NCBI GenBank assembly: GCA_017435365.1
Contig: JAFSFD010000035.1
Coordinates: forward strand, 1-64,000
From: Akkermansia sp.
Lineage (GTDB): Bacteria; Verrucomicrobiota; Verrucomicrobiia; Verrucomicrobiales; Akkermansiaceae
Length of the DNA stretch: 64,000 bases
Direction: 5' to 3'
The notes under the pieces are model-generated. The model made no database searches and was not told where the DNA came from. It saw nothing but the letters and a program-made list of their open reading frames with translations. This document shows, piece after piece, positions 1 through 8,148 of the stretch. The stretch's first letter is position 1; each line of letters starts with the position of its first letter. A program made the position numbers and the translations under genes.

Positions 1-57
1 CTCTTCCTATCTGTGCAACCAACACACCATTTCCCCGCATACCACCACCTCCACCCC

Positions 58-84
58 GGCACACCTTCACGGTGTGCCTTTTTT
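58..84 (+). terminator. Rho-independent terminator of a gene left of the window
   Basis: Perfect 8-bp stem (GGCACACC / GGTGTGCC) with a 5-nt loop followed by six T. It would end transcription of a plus-strand gene lying outside the window. No gene is recognised in bases 1-57. Confidence 0.8.
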
Positions 85-130
85 CGTGTAACTTCGCGCC
101 GGGTCTCCCTCACCCGCAACCTCGTCATTG

Positions 131-575
131 GGGTACAAGTCACACGTGTCCCAAAGATTTGGTAAGCTATAGAAACATCAGCAACATTTTGGAAGAAGCC
201 CCCCGCTGCTCGACAAATTGGAATTTGTCGGGCTGAAAGCCCGAGGAATTTTGAGCCCACGAAGTGGGTGAAAGAACACTAGCCGGGGGTAAGCCCGCAA
301 AGCGGGCGCAGCCCCCGGAATGCGACAAAATAAAATGGAGCCCCGGAGGGGTGACAGAATGCGATGCAATGCACTGATGCTGTGCTTTCTGTCACCCCTG
401 CCGGGGCTCCGACATTTTTTTCAATATACCGGGGGCTGCGAGCGCTGACGCGCTCTTACCCCCGGCTAGTGTTCTTACGCCCCTGCCGGGGCTGATTTTC
501 CGCTCGCCTACGGCTCGCCAAATTCCCATTTTTCGAGATTAGTACTCAAACTTTGGGACACTTGTGGGTACAAGT
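131..575. repeat. Family-2 modular inverted repeat, MITE-like copy with terminal repeats and direct-repeat flanks
   Basis: This gene-free stretch is a nested inverted repeat. Near-perfect 15-bp terminal inverted repeats lie at 142-156 and 551-565 (14 of 15 match). A 10-bp direct repeat GGGTACAAGT lies outside them at 131-140 and 566-575, as expected of a target duplication. Inside are an end palindrome CGACAAATTGGAATTTGTCG (about 211-230) and two inverted arms that meet in a hairpin around CAGAATGCG. Related copies are at about 10022-10476, 17064-18170 and 50234-50661. Short reading frames here are hairpin artefacts. Confidence 0.8.
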
Positions 576-644
576 TGCCATTTGTAGTAGTCTGACTGTT
601 TTTTCTGTTCATCCGCGTGATTACATGCTACAATAACCCCAGCC

Positions 645-2135
645 ATGAGTGCAGGTGACGGCAGAGAGGGCAAGATCCGCGTAGCGCTGGCCAAGGGGCA
701 GTTGGGCGGAAAACTGGCAGGCATGAGTCTGCCCCGGCAGATTGTGTCCATTGCGCTCTGGCCCCTGCTGGAGCAGGTGATGAGTTTCATCTGCGCCTCG
801 ACCTCGCTGGTACTGGCAACCCACATGGGCGACCACGGTGAGAAAACGGCTCAGATAGCCTCCGGCATAGGTGTGACCTCATTCGTGATGTGGCTGGGCT
901 TTGTGATGCAGGGCGCAGTGGGCATGGGCGCCACCGCCATTGTGAGCCGCATGACCGGCGCCCGCAAGTTTGCGGATGCGAACTATGCCGCCAACCAGGC
1001 AGGAGCACTGGGGTTGATAGCCGGGTTCCTCTCCGCCCTGCTGATGTACGGCACGGCTGATTTCCTGGTATCCGAAGTACTGAGTCTGAGCGAGTTTGCG
1101 CGTGAGGTAGCACTGCGCTACATGTACACCGGCTGCTGGGTAGCCATTTTCTCGGGCGTGGTGTTTGCGGTGAATGCAGCCCTGCGCGGCGCAGGCGATA
1201 CGCGCACGCCATTCATCATCATGCTGGTAGTGGATGGGCTCAACATCATCTTCAGTCTCTTCCTGGTGCAGGTGTGCGGCATGTTCGTGGAAGGGCTGGC
1301 ACTGGGTATGATTGGCGGCATGGCTGCGGCTGCCGCAGTGCTGCTGGGAATTCTGATTAAGCGCACTATCTCACTGCGTCGGGAGATGAATGGGCGCGGA
1401 CTGGATGATTTCTGCACCGCACAAGGGCCAACCTATGCCCCGCCGCTGTATCTGGAGCGCAAGAGTCTGCGCCCGGACTGGAGCATGATGTACCGCATCC
1501 TCAGCATCGGGGTGCCCCAGGCTATCGAGGTAGGCGGCATCTGGGTGATTCAGATTTTCGTGCTCCGCATCATCTCCTCGCTGGGGGATGCAGCTGTGGG
1601 GGCGCACAACATTGCCATCCGCATCGAATCCCTGAGCTTCCTGCCCGGTTTCGCTATTGGCATGGCGGGAGCCACGCTGGTGGGGCAGTATCTGGGGGCC
1701 CGCAGTGTGCGGCTTGCGCTGGAAACCGCCCGCAAATGCGTGCGCTACAGCGTGCTCTTCATGGGCTGCATGGGTGTGGTCTTTGCGCTGTGGCCGGATA
1801 TTTTCGTAGAGATTTTCGCCGCAGGTTCGCCGGAGCTCAGCACCGCCACACGCCCGGTGGTGCAGGCTTTCCTCATCATCGAACCCTTCTACGCGGCCAT
1901 GCTCATCTGCAAGATGTGCCTGCGCGGAGCGGGCGACACCCGGCGCGTGATGTGGGTATCCTACGGGGGGATGGGCTTTTTCCGAGTACTCTGCCTGCTG
2001 GTGTGGTACTGGCTGTGGCCGGAGACGCTGTCGCTGGTGGGCATCTGGATGCTGATTGCCTGTGATATGCTGGTGGAATACCTGATTCTGCGAAAGATGC
2101 TCTTTGGGCTGCGCTGGGCCCGCAAGAAAGTATAA
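645..2135 (+). CDS. MATE family multidrug/Na+ efflux transporter
   Basis: A 496-aa inner-membrane protein with about 12 hydrophobic segments, the usual size for MATE transporters, which export cationic drugs or metabolites by Na+ or H+ antiport. The two halves show the repeated MATE pattern: each carries an LRGAGDTR motif, near residues 183-190 and 426-433. The ATG at 645 is preceded by a -10-like TACAAT at 629-634 only 10 bases upstream, with no clear Shine-Dalgarno, so the message may be nearly leaderless. The esterase-like gene starts 5 bases after the stop, suggesting an operon. Substrate cannot be told from sequence. Confidence 0.9.
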   Translation: MSAGDGREGKIRVALAKGQLGGKLAGMSLPRQIVSIALWPLLEQVMSFICASTSLVLATHMGDHGEKTAQIASGIGVTSFVMWLGFVMQGAVGMGATAIVSRMTGARKFADANYAANQAGALGLIAGFLSALLMYGTADFLVSEVLSLSEFAREVALRYMYTGCWVAIFSGVVFAVNAALRGAGDTRTPFIIMLVVDGLNIIFSLFLVQVCGMFVEGLALGMIGGMAAAAAVLLGILIKRTISLRREMNGRGLDDFCTAQGPTYAPPLYLERKSLRPDWSMMYRILSIGVPQAIEVGGIWVIQIFVLRIISSLGDAAVGAHNIAIRIESLSFLPGFAIGMAGATLVGQYLGARSVRLALETARKCVRYSVLFMGCMGVVFALWPDIFVEIFAAGSPELSTATRPVVQAFLIIEPFYAAMLICKMCLRGAGDTRRVMWVSYGGMGFFRVLCLLVWYWLWPETLSLVGIWMLIACDMLVEYLILRKMLFGLRWARKKV

Positions 2136-2140
2136 GCGAC

Positions 2141-2782
2141 ATGAAAGAAGCCTGGCTCATCCGGAACGCCGAAAACCGCCGTCTCATCCTCTTCATGCTG
2201 GGCTGGGGCGCCACGCCCAATGCCGTGCAGCATCTCCCCTTCCCGGCGGGGTACGATGTGCTCTGCTACTATGACCACCGCAGCCTGCGCCCGCTGGCGG
2301 CAGAGGATTTCACCCGCTACGAGCGCATCTGCCTCTTTGCCTGGTCCTTCGGTGTATGGGTGGCCGAGCAGAGCTGCCAGGCGCTACCGCTGCACCGCGC
2401 CATCGCCATCAACGGCACCCCCTACCCCGCCAGCCCGCAATATGGCCTGCGCCTCAAGGTGCTGCAGCGCACCATCAAATCCGTGGCGGCCATGGGAGGC
2501 AACCCGTTCAAGGACGAATCCACCCCCGGGAAATACGCCCCCGCCGGCGATTTCGAGGAGCCGAGTCCCCAGCAGCAGGTGGAGGAGCTCGATTTCCTGG
2601 CCGAGGCCTGCCAGACGCTCCCTGAGCAGCCACACCTCCCCTGGGCCCGCGCCTACATCGCCACGAAGGATGAGATTTTCCCGCCTGCCCGCATGCGCGC
2701 CTACTGGGGCGGGCTGGGGCAGGATTTCGAGAGCTACCACTTCCCCTTCTACTCGCCGGAAATTGTGCTGGGAGAATTGTGA
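2141..2782 (+). CDS. DUF452/BioG-like alpha/beta-hydrolase (putative pimeloyl-ACP methyl ester esterase)
   Basis: A 213-aa cytoplasmic protein matching the DUF452/BioG fold by the N-terminal strand LILFMLGWG and the nucleophile elbow FAWSFGVW (Ser near residue 70). In the known family BioG removes the methyl ester from pimeloyl-ACP in biotin synthesis. Here no other biotin gene is nearby and it follows a MATE gene by 5 bases, so the biotin role is inference. The length is usual for BioG. Another small-ester hydrolase function is possible. Confidence 0.7.
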   Translation: MKEAWLIRNAENRRLILFMLGWGATPNAVQHLPFPAGYDVLCYYDHRSLRPLAAEDFTRYERICLFAWSFGVWVAEQSCQALPLHRAIAINGTPYPASPQYGLRLKVLQRTIKSVAAMGGNPFKDESTPGKYAPAGDFEEPSPQQQVEELDFLAEACQTLPEQPHLPWARAYIATKDEIFPPARMRAYWGGLGQDFESYHFPFYSPEIVLGEL

Positions 2783-2873
2783 CGGCATAAATTTCAGGAG
2801 TTTCCCTACGTCCTGTCACATTTTTCACTAGCTCTACCGAATCAGGAATGCTAGTGTACCAAAGCATTTTCAT

Positions 2874-3202
2874 AACAGTGATTCCGCCAACATGCGCGAA
2901 TGGCGCAAGGTGGGCGAAGGCACCCTGGTGCTGGCCGGCAGTGGCAAAAATGAGATTTTCCTGAACCTGGGGCACTGGCACCACCCGGCTGGAGCAGAAG
3001 GATGGTTACGCTGCCCACAGCGTGCTGGCCAACACCGGCAGCAAGGTTGTGCTGCATCGAAGGCATCCTGCAACCGGCCACCACCGCCGCTGCCCAGGTA
3101 TACACCCTCGTGTTCGATATGGCGCAAATTCCGGAACCGGCTACATGCACACTTTCCCTGCTGGCTCTGGCCGCTCTTGCTACCCGCCGCAGAAGACACT
3201 GA
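2874..3202 (+). pseudogene. Relic of a PEP-CTERM autotransporter-like protein
   Basis: Three frames must be joined to read it. Frame 3 from 2874 gives NSDSANMREWRKVGEG and GTLVLAGSGKNEI, frame 1 gives GTTRLEQKDGYAAHSVLANT, and frame 2 ends IPEPATCTLSLLALAALA plus RRRRH. The first two pieces align with the segment containing MREWRKNGAG and GTTYLDRADGGYAAYNVLA of the 2565-aa protease at 19820-27517, and the end is a PEP-CTERM sorting tail. The N-terminus, protease domain and most repeats are missing. It is a heavily deleted, frameshifted paralog. Confidence 0.8.
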
Positions 3203-3289
3203 AACAGCTCTGCCTCTCAGCAAGCATACCAGGTTTCATCAGTCCGGCAGTTAAGGATGAATGCATTTCGCATATCGGCGGGGGCAATA

Positions 3290-3426
3290 AATTGATGTTT
3301 GTCGTTGTCGGGGCACGGGACTTCAGTCCCGAAATAACGGTGCTTCCAATCGGGACTGAAGTCCCGTGCTCCGACAGAGTTCCCCCACAAATTCCAATTT
3401 GTTGATTAGTTTCGAGTTTTTAGAAG
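3290..3426. repeat. Family-1 palindromic repeat, copy A
   Basis: The core 3307-3375 forms a long hairpin: GTCGGGGCACGGGACTTCAG pairs with the matching arm ending TGCTCCGAC. Each arm itself contains the self-palindrome CGGGACTTCAGTCCCG. The right end carries ACAAATTCCAATTTGT and then an arm ending TTTTTAGAAG that is the reverse complement of the left end of copy B. Confidence 0.85.
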
Positions 3427-3439
3427 TCAGGAAACGCTC

Positions 3440-3562
3440 AGCACGTATTGCCTCAAAATAAAATCGAACCCAACCATCCGCGATTCCCGTGTGACCGGCA
3501 GGTTCTACGGCTTCCGCTTCATGTACGCCCTGCCACCCACGGTGCCACGGGAGTTCCTGTGA
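3440..3562 (+). pseudogene. Possible C-terminal remnant of an unidentified gene
   Basis: An open frame without a start runs out of repeat copy A and ends at a TGA at 3560-3562. It encodes a protein-like tail including IRDSRVTGRFYGFRFMYALP. It is rich in well-used codons but is not recognised. It could be the end of a gene displaced by the repeat, or chance. Confidence 0.25.
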
Positions 3563-3578
3563 ATGGCAAGCCGTATCT

Positions 3579-4295
3579 TCAGGTGCCAATCCGCACCAGG
3601 CAGAGCACGGCCACCTCTTTCACCCCGGGCAGTTTGCGGAGCTGGGTGGCGCAGGCGCGGGCGGTGGAGCCGGTGGTGAACACATCATCCACCAGCACCA
3701 TGTGGGAGGGATAGCGGCGGTGGCGCTCCCAGAAAGCAGGGCGGCGGCAGTGATAGGCTCGCATGGCATTCAGCCGCCGGGCCGTGGCGGTGAGGCGGGT
3801 CTGGCTGAGCACGCCGGTATCCCGGCGCTCCAGCAGTTCCATAACGCGCAGGCGGCGGAGCCGCGCCAGCTGCCTGGCTAATTCACCGGCCTGGTTATAG
3901 CCGCGGGAGTAGAGCTTGCCCTGCGTGACCGGCACGGGCACCAGCACCCAATCCTGCCGGGCAAGCAGGTGCGGGGTCTGCTCCCACAGTTCATGGAGCA
4001 GCTGCGCCAGCGGACGAGCCAGATGAATCCCACGGTGGTATTTGAACCGGTAGATGAGCTGCATGGCTTGCTCTGTCTGCCGCAGAGCCTGGCGGGCTAT
4101 GGAAAATGCCCGCGGATGCCCGGCGCAGTTTTCGCAGCGGTCCGGGTCGGTCTGCTGGCCGGCAGTGGGAGCCCCGCAATGCAGGCAGATGGGCGCCGGA
4201 ATGCGGGGAAGCCCGGCCAGGCACCCCGGGCAGAGGGCTTGCTCCGCGCTTTCACCGCAAAGCTCACAGGTAGCGGGGAAAAGCCAGCTGAGCAT
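3579..4295 (-). CDS. ComF-family phosphoribosyltransferase-like protein
   Basis: About 238 aa, cytoplasmic. The N-terminus carries the double zinc-ribbon cysteines typical of ComF (CELC, CPGC, CLHC, CENC within the first 55 residues). The C-terminal half is a type I phosphoribosyltransferase domain with the PRPP loop VLVDDVFTTGST. ComF proteins act in DNA uptake and recombination in competent bacteria; here that is family knowledge only. It follows parA closely (ATG 4295 is 10 bases after the parA stop; a TTG at 4304 directly after the stop is an alternative start), so the two are probably one operon. Confidence 0.85.
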   Translation of the reverse strand: MLSWLFPATCELCGESAEQALCPGCLAGLPRIPAPICLHCGAPTAGQQTDPDRCENCAGHPRAFSIARQALRQTEQAMQLIYRFKYHRGIHLARPLAQLLHELWEQTPHLLARQDWVLVPVPVTQGKLYSRGYNQAGELARQLARLRRLRVMELLERRDTGVLSQTRLTATARRLNAMRAYHCRRPAFWERHRRYPSHMVLVDDVFTTGSTARACATQLRKLPGVKEVAVLCLVRIGT

Positions 4296-4304
4296 GGTCG
4301 GCAA

Positions 4305-5069
4305 TCAACGGTGGCGGGCAATGAACTCGCGTGCTACAGCCTGGTAGGCCATGGAAGCCGAGCCGAAGCGGTCGTGCTCCATGATAGTGCGGCCGAAGCT
4401 GGGGGCCTCGGCCACGCGCACCGAGCGGGGGATGTGGTTCTTGTACAACTTCTCCGGCAATTCCATCTGCACCTGGCGGATGACTTCATTGGCCAGCTTG
4501 GTATTGTTGTACATGGTCATGATGATGCCTTCGTGCGTGAGGCGGGTGTTCACCCCGTTCTCTCGAATCTGGTCCATCACGAAGAGAATCTTGGAAAGCC
4601 CCTCCAGGCTCAGGAACTCACACTGCATCGGGGTAATCACCTCATCGCACGCGCAGAGAGCGGAGGTCATGAGCACCCCGAGCGAGGGCGGGGTGTCCAG
4701 AAACACATAGTCATAGTACTGCGACTGCCGCAGCCCCTCCATGGCATCGTACATGCAGGTGAGGTGCGATTCATTCTGCGTGAGCTCCACCTCCACGCCG
4801 GACAAGTCCACATGAGCCGGCACGATGGAGAGATTGCGCCGCTTTGTGGGGCGGATGAGGTCCTCCAGCAGAGCCTCGCCGATGAGGGCGGGGTACAGGC
4901 TTGCATCGCTCTCCACCTCCACACCCAGCATGGTGCTGGCATTTGCCTGCGAATCCATATCAATAATCAGCACGCGCTTACCGCGGGCGGCCAGGGCAGC
5001 CGCCAGGTTCACTGCGGTGGTGGTTTTGCCGACGCCGCCTTTCTGATTCGCTATGGCTATGACTTTCAC
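4305..5069 (-). CDS. ParA/Soj family ATPase (orphan)
   Basis: A 254-aa deviant-Walker ATPase. The P-loop KGGVGKTTT lies at about residues 9-17, followed by LIIDMDSQANAS and FLDTPPS. The family moves DNA or large protein cargoes through an ATP-dependent cycle. No ParB or centromere-like array is in the window. An excellent promoter (TTGAAA, 17 nt, TAGAAT) places the transcription start at the GTG 5069, so the GTG giving MKVIAIANQ is chosen; the ATG at 5078 lies inside the -10 box. ComF follows directly. Confidence 0.88.
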   Translation of the reverse strand: MKVIAIANQKGGVGKTTTAVNLAAALAARGKRVLIIDMDSQANASTMLGVEVESDASLYPALIGEALLEDLIRPTKRRNLSIVPAHVDLSGVEVELTQNESHLTCMYDAMEGLRQSQYYDYVFLDTPPSLGVLMTSALCACDEVITPMQCEFLSLEGLSKILFVMDQIRENGVNTRLTHEGIIMTMYNNTKLANEVIRQVQMELPEKLYKNHIPRSVRVAEAPSFGRTIMEHDRFGSASMAYQAVAREFIARHR

Positions 5070-5076
5070 GCCGGGC

Positions 5077-5105
5077 ATTCTACCTAACACGCCCCGCTTT
5101 TTCAA
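5077..5105 (-). promoter_or_regulatory. Promoter of parA-comF
   Basis: TTGAAA (5105-5100), 17-nt spacer, TAGAAT (5082-5077). Seven bases separate the -10 box from the GTG start at 5069. Confidence 0.75.
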
Positions 5106-5180
5106 GCGGTATTTTGAATGCAGACACAGAGAAGGAAGAAACAGAACACCGAATAATTAAAAATGAGCTTTTTGCATGCC

Positions 5181-5209
5181 TTGACACCGCGAAGCGACTC
5201 TGATATCAT
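5181..5209 (+). promoter_or_regulatory. Promoter of mntP
   Basis: Consensus TTGACA (5181-5186), 17-nt spacer, TATCAT (5204-5209). The predicted start is near 5216, about 7 bases before the ATG at 5223, leaving no room for a metal-sensing leader. Confidence 0.8.
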
Positions 5210-5222
5210 CCCCGCCGCAATC

Positions 5223-5786
5223 ATGAATTACCTGGAAATCACTCTCATAGCCCTGGCGCTGGCGGTGGATGCCACCGTGTATGCCTTTTCCTACGGGCTG
5301 GTGCTGCGGCAGGGACGCGGGATGGCCGCGCTCTGGCTTGCGGTGACCGTGGGTGCCTTCCAGGCAGGCATGCCGCTGCTGGGCTACCTGGGTGGCGAGG
5401 TGCTGCGCAGCATCGTGAGCACCTGGGCCCCGTGGGTGGTGCTGGCGGTATTCGGCATGCTGGGGGGAAGCATCATTTTCAAAGCCTGGCAGGAGGAGGG
5501 AGAAGAAGCGGCCTCAGCCTCTCCGCTGGGGCTGGTCGGGCTCCTCATGGTGGGCGTGGCCACGAGCATTGATGCCCTGGCCGTGGGAGCCTGCATGGCC
5601 CTCGGCGAAATAGGCGGTCCGCAGCTCCGGCCGGGACTTGCAGCAGGCATCATCGGGCTCATCACCTTCATCTGCGCCATGGGCGCTTTCCACAGCGCGA
5701 GGCTTCTGCACCACCTGCCCTCCCGCTGGCTCGAAACCCTTGCCGGGCTCCTCCTCATCGCCCTCGGCGTGCAGAACATTCTTTGA
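5223..5786 (+). CDS. mntP: MntP-type manganese efflux pump
   Basis: A 187-aa protein with six predicted membrane segments, the standard MntP (DUF204) length. The two halves carry the conserved acidic motifs of the family, LAVDATVYAFSYG near residue 16 and VATSIDALAVG near residue 119. MntP exports excess Mn2+. The start is set at 5223 because the promoter at 5181-5209 lies downstream of the earlier in-frame ATG at 5163. The yybP-ykoY riboswitch often found before mntP is absent. Repeat copy B follows. Confidence 0.9.
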   Translation: MNYLEITLIALALAVDATVYAFSYGLVLRQGRGMAALWLAVTVGAFQAGMPLLGYLGGEVLRSIVSTWAPWVVLAVFGMLGGSIIFKAWQEEGEEAASASPLGLVGLLMVGVATSIDALAVGACMALGEIGGPQLRPGLAAGIIGLITFICAMGAFHSARLLHHLPSRWLETLAGLLLIALGVQNIL

Positions 5787-5838
5787 TGCCCGCACAGGAA
5801 AGGCTGCCGAAGCAGAGTTAAGTTGTACTTTGGGAACT

Positions 5839-5992
5839 CTTCTAAAAACTCGAAACTAATCAACAAATTGATGTTTGTCGTTGTCGGGGCACGGGACTTC
5901 AGTCCCGAAATAACGGTGCTTCCAATCGGGACTGAAGTCCCGTGCTCCGACAGAGTTCCCCCACAAATTCCAATTTAGTGAGTTTTTAGAAG
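5839..5992. repeat. Family-1 palindromic repeat, copy B (with both ends)
   Basis: This copy has inverted ends: CTTCTAAAAACTCG at 5839 and GAGTTTTTAGAAG ending at 5992. The central hairpin 5883-5951 is identical in sequence to copy A, with end motifs ACAAATTGATGTTTGT and ACAAATTCCAATTT. Copies A and B enclose comF, parA and mntP. Confidence 0.85.
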
Positions 5993-6021
5993 TCCCCCTT
6001 TGTCTTTTGTACATTGTTCTT

Positions 6022-6756
6022 TCAGAGTCCGGCCTGGGCAAGAATCTGCTGGATCTGCTCTTTCGGGCGGGTGGGCCAGTGCTTGTTGGCAATGGGGCTG
6101 GCGGGGCTGGGGTGCAGCATGGTGCCCAGGGTGAACTGCTGCCCCGGCAGAGCGGCGGCAGCCAGTTCCAACTGCTTGAGCGCATAGCCGCCCACGCCGA
6201 TAAGCACGCGCGGCTGCAGAATCTCAATCAGGCGCACCAGATGCCGCTGGCAGGCAGCATCCAGCGCCTCCACCTGTGCCTTGGGCAGCTGCGTGGGGGT
6301 GATATTGGCGCCTGTCTCCCCCATCCAGATGAGCGGGCAGTAGTTCGCCACATAGGCATGCTTGAAAAATTCCTCCGCCGTGCCATACATCTCCTCGAAC
6401 AGCCCCCAGAGACGCCGCCCGCTCACCTCCGAACGCGGGCATGAAAAGCCCTGCACCGGGCGCTTCGGGTGTGTCTTCTCCGGGCTGCCCACCGAGGCGG
6501 TAATGCCCATCCACAGCGTCACTGCGGCAATCTCGCCAAAGGGAACGCCGGTCTGCGCCATGCCGAAGGGCCCGGGATTCATGCCGAGATACAGCACATC
6601 CTTCTGCCCCGCCCCGAACTTCCGGATGTAGGCCTCGTGCCCCGCCCAGGCGTAATCCAGCGGGTTGTAAGTATATGCCACCGGGGCGGCAAACTCCAGG
6701 GCACTCACCTCACGGCTCAATTCCTTTGCGGCGGCAATCAGCTGTTCTCTCTGCAT
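6022..6756 (-). CDS. SMUG1-type single-strand-selective uracil-DNA glycosylase
   Basis: 244 aa. The motif LGMNPGPFGMAQTGVPFGE is the hallmark of SMUG1 (residues about 54-72), and HPSPASPIAN near residue 213 is the second uracil-pocket motif. The enzyme excises uracil and oxidised pyrimidines at the start of base-excision repair. SMUG1 is mainly known from animals but also occurs in some bacteria. The ATG at 6756 is chosen over one 18 bases upstream because the promoter TTGCAT-17-TATATT ends 6 bases before it. Confidence 0.9.
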   Translation of the reverse strand: MQREQLIAAAKELSREVSALEFAAPVAYTYNPLDYAWAGHEAYIRKFGAGQKDVLYLGMNPGPFGMAQTGVPFGEIAAVTLWMGITASVGSPEKTHPKRPVQGFSCPRSEVSGRRLWGLFEEMYGTAEEFFKHAYVANYCPLIWMGETGANITPTQLPKAQVEALDAACQRHLVRLIEILQPRVLIGVGGYALKQLELAAAALPGQQFTLGTMLHPSPASPIANKHWPTRPKEQIQQILAQAGL

Positions 6757-6762
6757 GCGGTG

Positions 6763-6791
6763 AATATAACACAACGGTACGCAGAATGCAA
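6763..6791 (-). promoter_or_regulatory. Promoter of the SMUG1 gene
   Basis: TTGCAT (6791-6786), 17-nt spacer, TATATT (6768-6763); six bases to the ATG, so the transcript should be leaderless. Confidence 0.75.
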
Positions 6792-6828
6792 AATAATAAA
6801 AACCGCCTGACTGGTCATCAGGCGGTTT
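6791..6828 (-). terminator. Terminator of the rubrerythrin gene
   Basis: An 11-bp stem (AAACCGCCTGA / TCAGGCGGTTT) followed on the minus strand by TTTATTATTT. It sits between rubrerythrin and the downstream SMUG1 promoter and overlaps the -35 box of the latter. Confidence 0.8.
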
Positions 6829-6850
6829 GATGCAATTCTGTAAACTTGAC

Positions 6851-7393
6851 TTACTTGCCGAAGTAGCGCTTCAGGAGGCCATCGAAGCCTTTGCCGTGGC
6901 GGGCTTCGTCCTTGCACATCTCGTGCACGGTGTCGTGCACGGCATCATAGCCCAGCTGCTTGGCGCGCTTGGCAATGGCCAGCTTGCTGTTGCAGGCACC
7001 GAATTCGGCATCGGCACGCATGGCCACGTTCTTCTCCGTGCTGTCGGTCAGCACTTCGCCCAGCAGCTCTGCAAACTTCGCGGCGTGCTCGGCTTCCTCC
7101 CAGGCGTAGCGGCGGAAGGCCTCGGCCACCTCGGGGTACCCCTCGCGTTCGGCCTGTCGGCTCATGGCCAGGTACATGCCCACCTCGCAGCATTCGCCCT
7201 GGAAGTGGTCGCGCAGCCCCTTCACCACCTCTTCATCAAGCCCCTGGGCCACGCCCACGCGGTGCTCGTCGGCATAGATCTTCTCGGCGGCTTCGTCAAG
7301 CTCCACAAAGGTGTCCACCCCGCAGACGGGGCATACTTCCGGCATGGTGTCGCTCTCGATGACTTCGCCGCATACGGTGCACTGGTATTTCAT
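6851..7393 (-). CDS. Rubrerythrin with N-terminal rubredoxin domain
   Basis: 180 aa. Two CxxC pairs (CTVCG, CPVCG) in the first 25 residues form the rubredoxin iron site. The rest is a ferritin-like four-helix domain with the diiron ligands in EAEH and EARH. This domain order is the reverse of classical rubrerythrin. Such proteins reduce hydrogen peroxide in anaerobes and microaerophiles, with electrons passing through the rubredoxin site. It has its own promoter, a leader of about 65 nt with a GGAAA ribosome binding site, and its own terminator. Confidence 0.92.
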   Translation of the reverse strand: MKYQCTVCGEVIESDTMPEVCPVCGVDTFVELDEAAEKIYADEHRVGVAQGLDEEVVKGLRDHFQGECCEVGMYLAMSRQAEREGYPEVAEAFRRYAWEEAEHAAKFAELLGEVLTDSTEKNVAMRADAEFGACNSKLAIAKRAKQLGYDAVHDTVHEMCKDEARHGKGFDGLLKRYFGK

Positions 7394-7464
7394 TGTCGTG
7401 TTTCCTTTCGTGTTGTTGTGTTGTCGTGTCGTGTATTGGTCACCCGGTTAACGGGAACAGGGGC

Positions 7465-7493
7465 AATATATCACTACCTGTTTGGTATGTCAA
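7465..7493 (-). promoter_or_regulatory. Promoter of the rubrerythrin gene
   Basis: Consensus TTGACA (7493-7488), 17-nt spacer, TATATT (7470-7465). Unlike most promoters here it gives a normal leader. A small palindrome CCCGTTAACCGGG lies just downstream at about 7443-7455. Confidence 0.8.
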
Positions 7494-7617
7494 TAATCTT
7501 TTTAGAAATATTCTAATTTTATGCAATTTTTTTGACTTCGGGCAAATGGTAAGGAAAACCGAATGAACGGGAGCAGGCGCAAGGCCTTGATATTCCATAT
7601 ATGGCACCATTTCTTTC

Positions 7618-7645
7618 TTGACGGTACCAGAAATTGTGGTAATCT
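7618..7645 (+). promoter_or_regulatory. Promoter of nrdR
   Basis: TTGACG (7618-7623), 16-nt spacer, TAATCT (7640-7645). The ATG at 7652 is 6 bases past the -10 box. Confidence 0.7.
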
Positions 7646-7651
7646 GGGCGC

Positions 7652-8143
7652 ATGCGATGCATACAGTGCGGATACATGGATGACAAGGTAATCGACTCAC
7701 GCATGTCGAAGGACGGGACGTGCATACGCCGCCGGCGCGAATGCCTGCGTTGCAATTACCGCTACACCACCTACGAGCAGATAGAGCGCACGGAGCTGCG
7801 CGTGGTGAAGCGCGACAACCTGCACGAAGCGCTGAACCGCGAAAAGATACTGCGCGGCATGGTGAAAGCCTGCGAGAAGCGCCCGGTGAGCATGGACCAG
7901 CTGGACATTGCGGTGGATGAGATTGTGGCCGACCTGCACCGCGACCACCAGCGCGAGGTGCCCTCCTCCGTCATCGGCATGAAGGTGATAGAGAAGTTGC
8001 AGAGCATCGACCCCGTGGCCTACATCCGCTATGTATCCGTGTACCGCCAGTTCCGCACGGTGGATGAATTCATCGAGCTGGTGCGGCGCATGGAAATCAA
8101 GACCGTGCAGGACCCGCTGCAGCGCAAGCTCCCCCTGGAATAA
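7652..8143 (+). CDS. nrdR: Transcriptional repressor NrdR
   Basis: 163 aa. It starts MRCIQCG and carries the four zinc cysteines (CIQC near residues 3-6 and CLRC near 31-34), followed by an ATP-cone domain. NrdR senses dATP/ATP and represses ribonucleotide reductase operons. Length and architecture are standard. No reductase gene is in the window. The next gene begins 5 bases after the stop and is probably cotranscribed. Confidence 0.95.
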   Translation: MRCIQCGYMDDKVIDSRMSKDGTCIRRRRECLRCNYRYTTYEQIERTELRVVKRDNLHEALNREKILRGMVKACEKRPVSMDQLDIAVDEIVADLHRDHQREVPSSVIGMKVIEKLQSIDPVAYIRYVSVYRQFRTVDEFIELVRRMEIKTVQDPLQRKLPLE

Positions 8144-8148
8144 CCCCC

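Noticed and set aside
5106..5222. A Mn2+ riboswitch (yybP-ykoY) before mntP
   Set aside because: The promoter leaves a leader of only about 7 bases.
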